In this document: positions 5,931 through 6,545 of the stretch, in pieces
Layout of the letters: every line of letters begins with the position of its first letter
Numbering within the stretch: position 1 is the stretch's first letter
NCBI GenBank assembly: GCA_025774735.1
Contig: JALGZU010000165.1
Location: 1 to 6,545 of the forward strand
From: a candidate division LCP-89 bacterium
Lineage (GTDB): Bacteria; Electryoneota; B3-LCP
Direction of reading: 5' to 3'
DNA: 6,545 bases
Made by a program: the position numbers and the translations under genes
Notes under the pieces: model-generated
Seen by the model: the letters and a program-made list of their open reading frames with translations, nothing else
What the model was told of the DNA's origin: nothing
Databases searched by the model: none

Positions 5931-6545
5931 TGAATCTCCTCCTCCAGTACCGGTCGCAGTTTCATACCTTGACTTGCCCCGGCCAGAAACGTTGTCACAA
6001 TTCTCTCGCCGGGAGTAATACCACTCCCGATGAGGGCTTCAGATGAAGTCAATCGTTCAATAGAAACCTCACGTATATCGAGCAAATTATCTGCGTCCAC
6101 GATCCATACGGTCGAATTTTCGCGTATGGCACTGCGCGGCAGAGCTATTGTATTCTTGACAGATCGACCGGAAATCTCCACATTCACAAAACTGCCTATG
6201 TTCAAATCGGGCTGATTTGTTGACTCATGACCAAATGGATCGTCCACCTGGACGATGACCTGGGCTAAGCGCCCAATTTCATCGAGAACACCCACGGTCC
6301 GGTCCACATAACCCCTCCATTCTAAGACGTCACTGCCGGTATCCAGGGTGATCCTGGCGAGGGCGCCCGGAACTTGAATCCAGGCGAGATCGGCCATCTG
6401 CAGCCCGACATCGATCTCGACGATATCGGTGGAATACAGCGAGGCGACCGGTGTGGAGACGCTGATCAACTTCCCGGGAGAAACCGAGATACTGCGCACA
6501 CGGCAGTTGTAGGGGGCTCGTAGCACCGTGCGCTCCAGTTTCAGA
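5927..6545 (-). CDS. RND efflux periplasmic adaptor (membrane fusion protein), N-terminus beyond window
   Basis: The open frame continues to the right edge without a start codon that fits the family; 205 C-terminal residues are visible. The GTG at 6524-6526 is only an internal valine of the conserved stretch LERTVLRAPYNCRV, the second half of the lipoyl domain, so the true start, signal sequence, alpha-hairpin and first lipoyl half are missing. A beta-barrel domain follows (about residues 39-110, TDIVEIDVGLQMADLAWIQV onward), then NIGSFVNVEISGR and a membrane-proximal domain with ALPRSAIRENSTVWIVD and GITPGERIVTT. Such adaptors form a periplasmic ring joining the RND pump to a TolC-like channel. 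The stop codon overlaps the pump start by four bases (ATGA), so the genes are one operon and probably translationally coupled. The cysteine in the lipoyl segment (C14 of the visible part) is unusual but of unknown meaning. Confidence 0.93.
   Translation of the reverse strand, partial: LKLERTVLRAPYNCRVRSISVSPGKLISVSTPVASLYSTDIVEIDVGLQMADLAWIQVPGALARITLDTGSDVLEWRGYVDRTVGVLDEIGRLAQVIVQVDDPFGHESTNQPDLNIGSFVNVEISGRSVKNTIALPRSAIRENSTVWIVDADNLLDIREVSIERLTSSEALIGSGITPGERIVTTFLAGASQGMKLRPVLEEEIQ
5936..5945 (-). promoter_or_regulatory. Strong ribosome binding site of the RND pump inside the adaptor 3' end
   Basis: GGAGGAGGAG on the minus strand lies five bases before the pump ATG and simultaneously encodes the last Glu codons of the adaptor. 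Together with the ATGA overlap it fixes the pump start at 5930 and points to coupled, high-level translation of the pump. Confidence 0.75.

Overview
The window looks like chromosomal DNA from a Gram-negative bacterium. A tripartite RND efflux module (inner-membrane pump plus periplasmic adaptor) needs an outer membrane. The cyclase/TolB-like sensor protein at the left edge is of a type common in Proteobacteria and in FCB-group phyla. The phylum cannot be fixed from this sequence; an FCB-group lineage such as Marinimicrobia is a guess only. I see no insertion sequence, phage gene, tRNA, rRNA or CRISPR array.

Layout: (1) 1-908, minus strand: N-terminal 302 residues of a class III nucleotidyl cyclase-like protein with a transmembrane helix and a TolB/FlgO-like domain, cut by the window edge. 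(2) 909-1508: about 600 bases without a convincing gene. It starts AT-rich (likely the cyclase promoter region). It then holds a block at about 1168-1330 that can fold into several hairpins ending in a strong hairpin, a candidate non-coding RNA. (3) 1509-1722: a doubtful 37-codon frame whose stop overlaps the start of a much better supported 35-residue, 40% lysine microprotein with a good ribosome binding site. (4) 1854-2579, plus strand: a NYN-domain (PIN-like) putative RNase with a C-terminal OST-HTH/LOTUS-like domain, preceded by a long inverted repeat in its leader. (5) 2651-2688: a 17-bp-stem hairpin between convergent genes, probably a bidirectional terminator. (6) 2760-6545, minus strand: a two-gene operon of RND pump and adaptor, overlapping by ATGA; the adaptor N-terminus lies outside the window.

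The pump and adaptor form one functional unit and would recruit a TolC-like outer-membrane channel not seen here. The cyclase-like protein and the NYN protein are separate transcription units with no evident link to the pump.

The most unusual part is 1168-2690. A roughly 65-bp hairpin-bearing repeat occurs in direct orientation on both sides of the microprotein/NYN segment. A 29-bp leader containing a Shine-Dalgarno sequence and start codon occurs twice inside it (24/29 identical). The left repeat's hairpin arm can pair with three different partners, as in an attenuator. These are direct sequence observations; the regulatory or mobile readings are inference.
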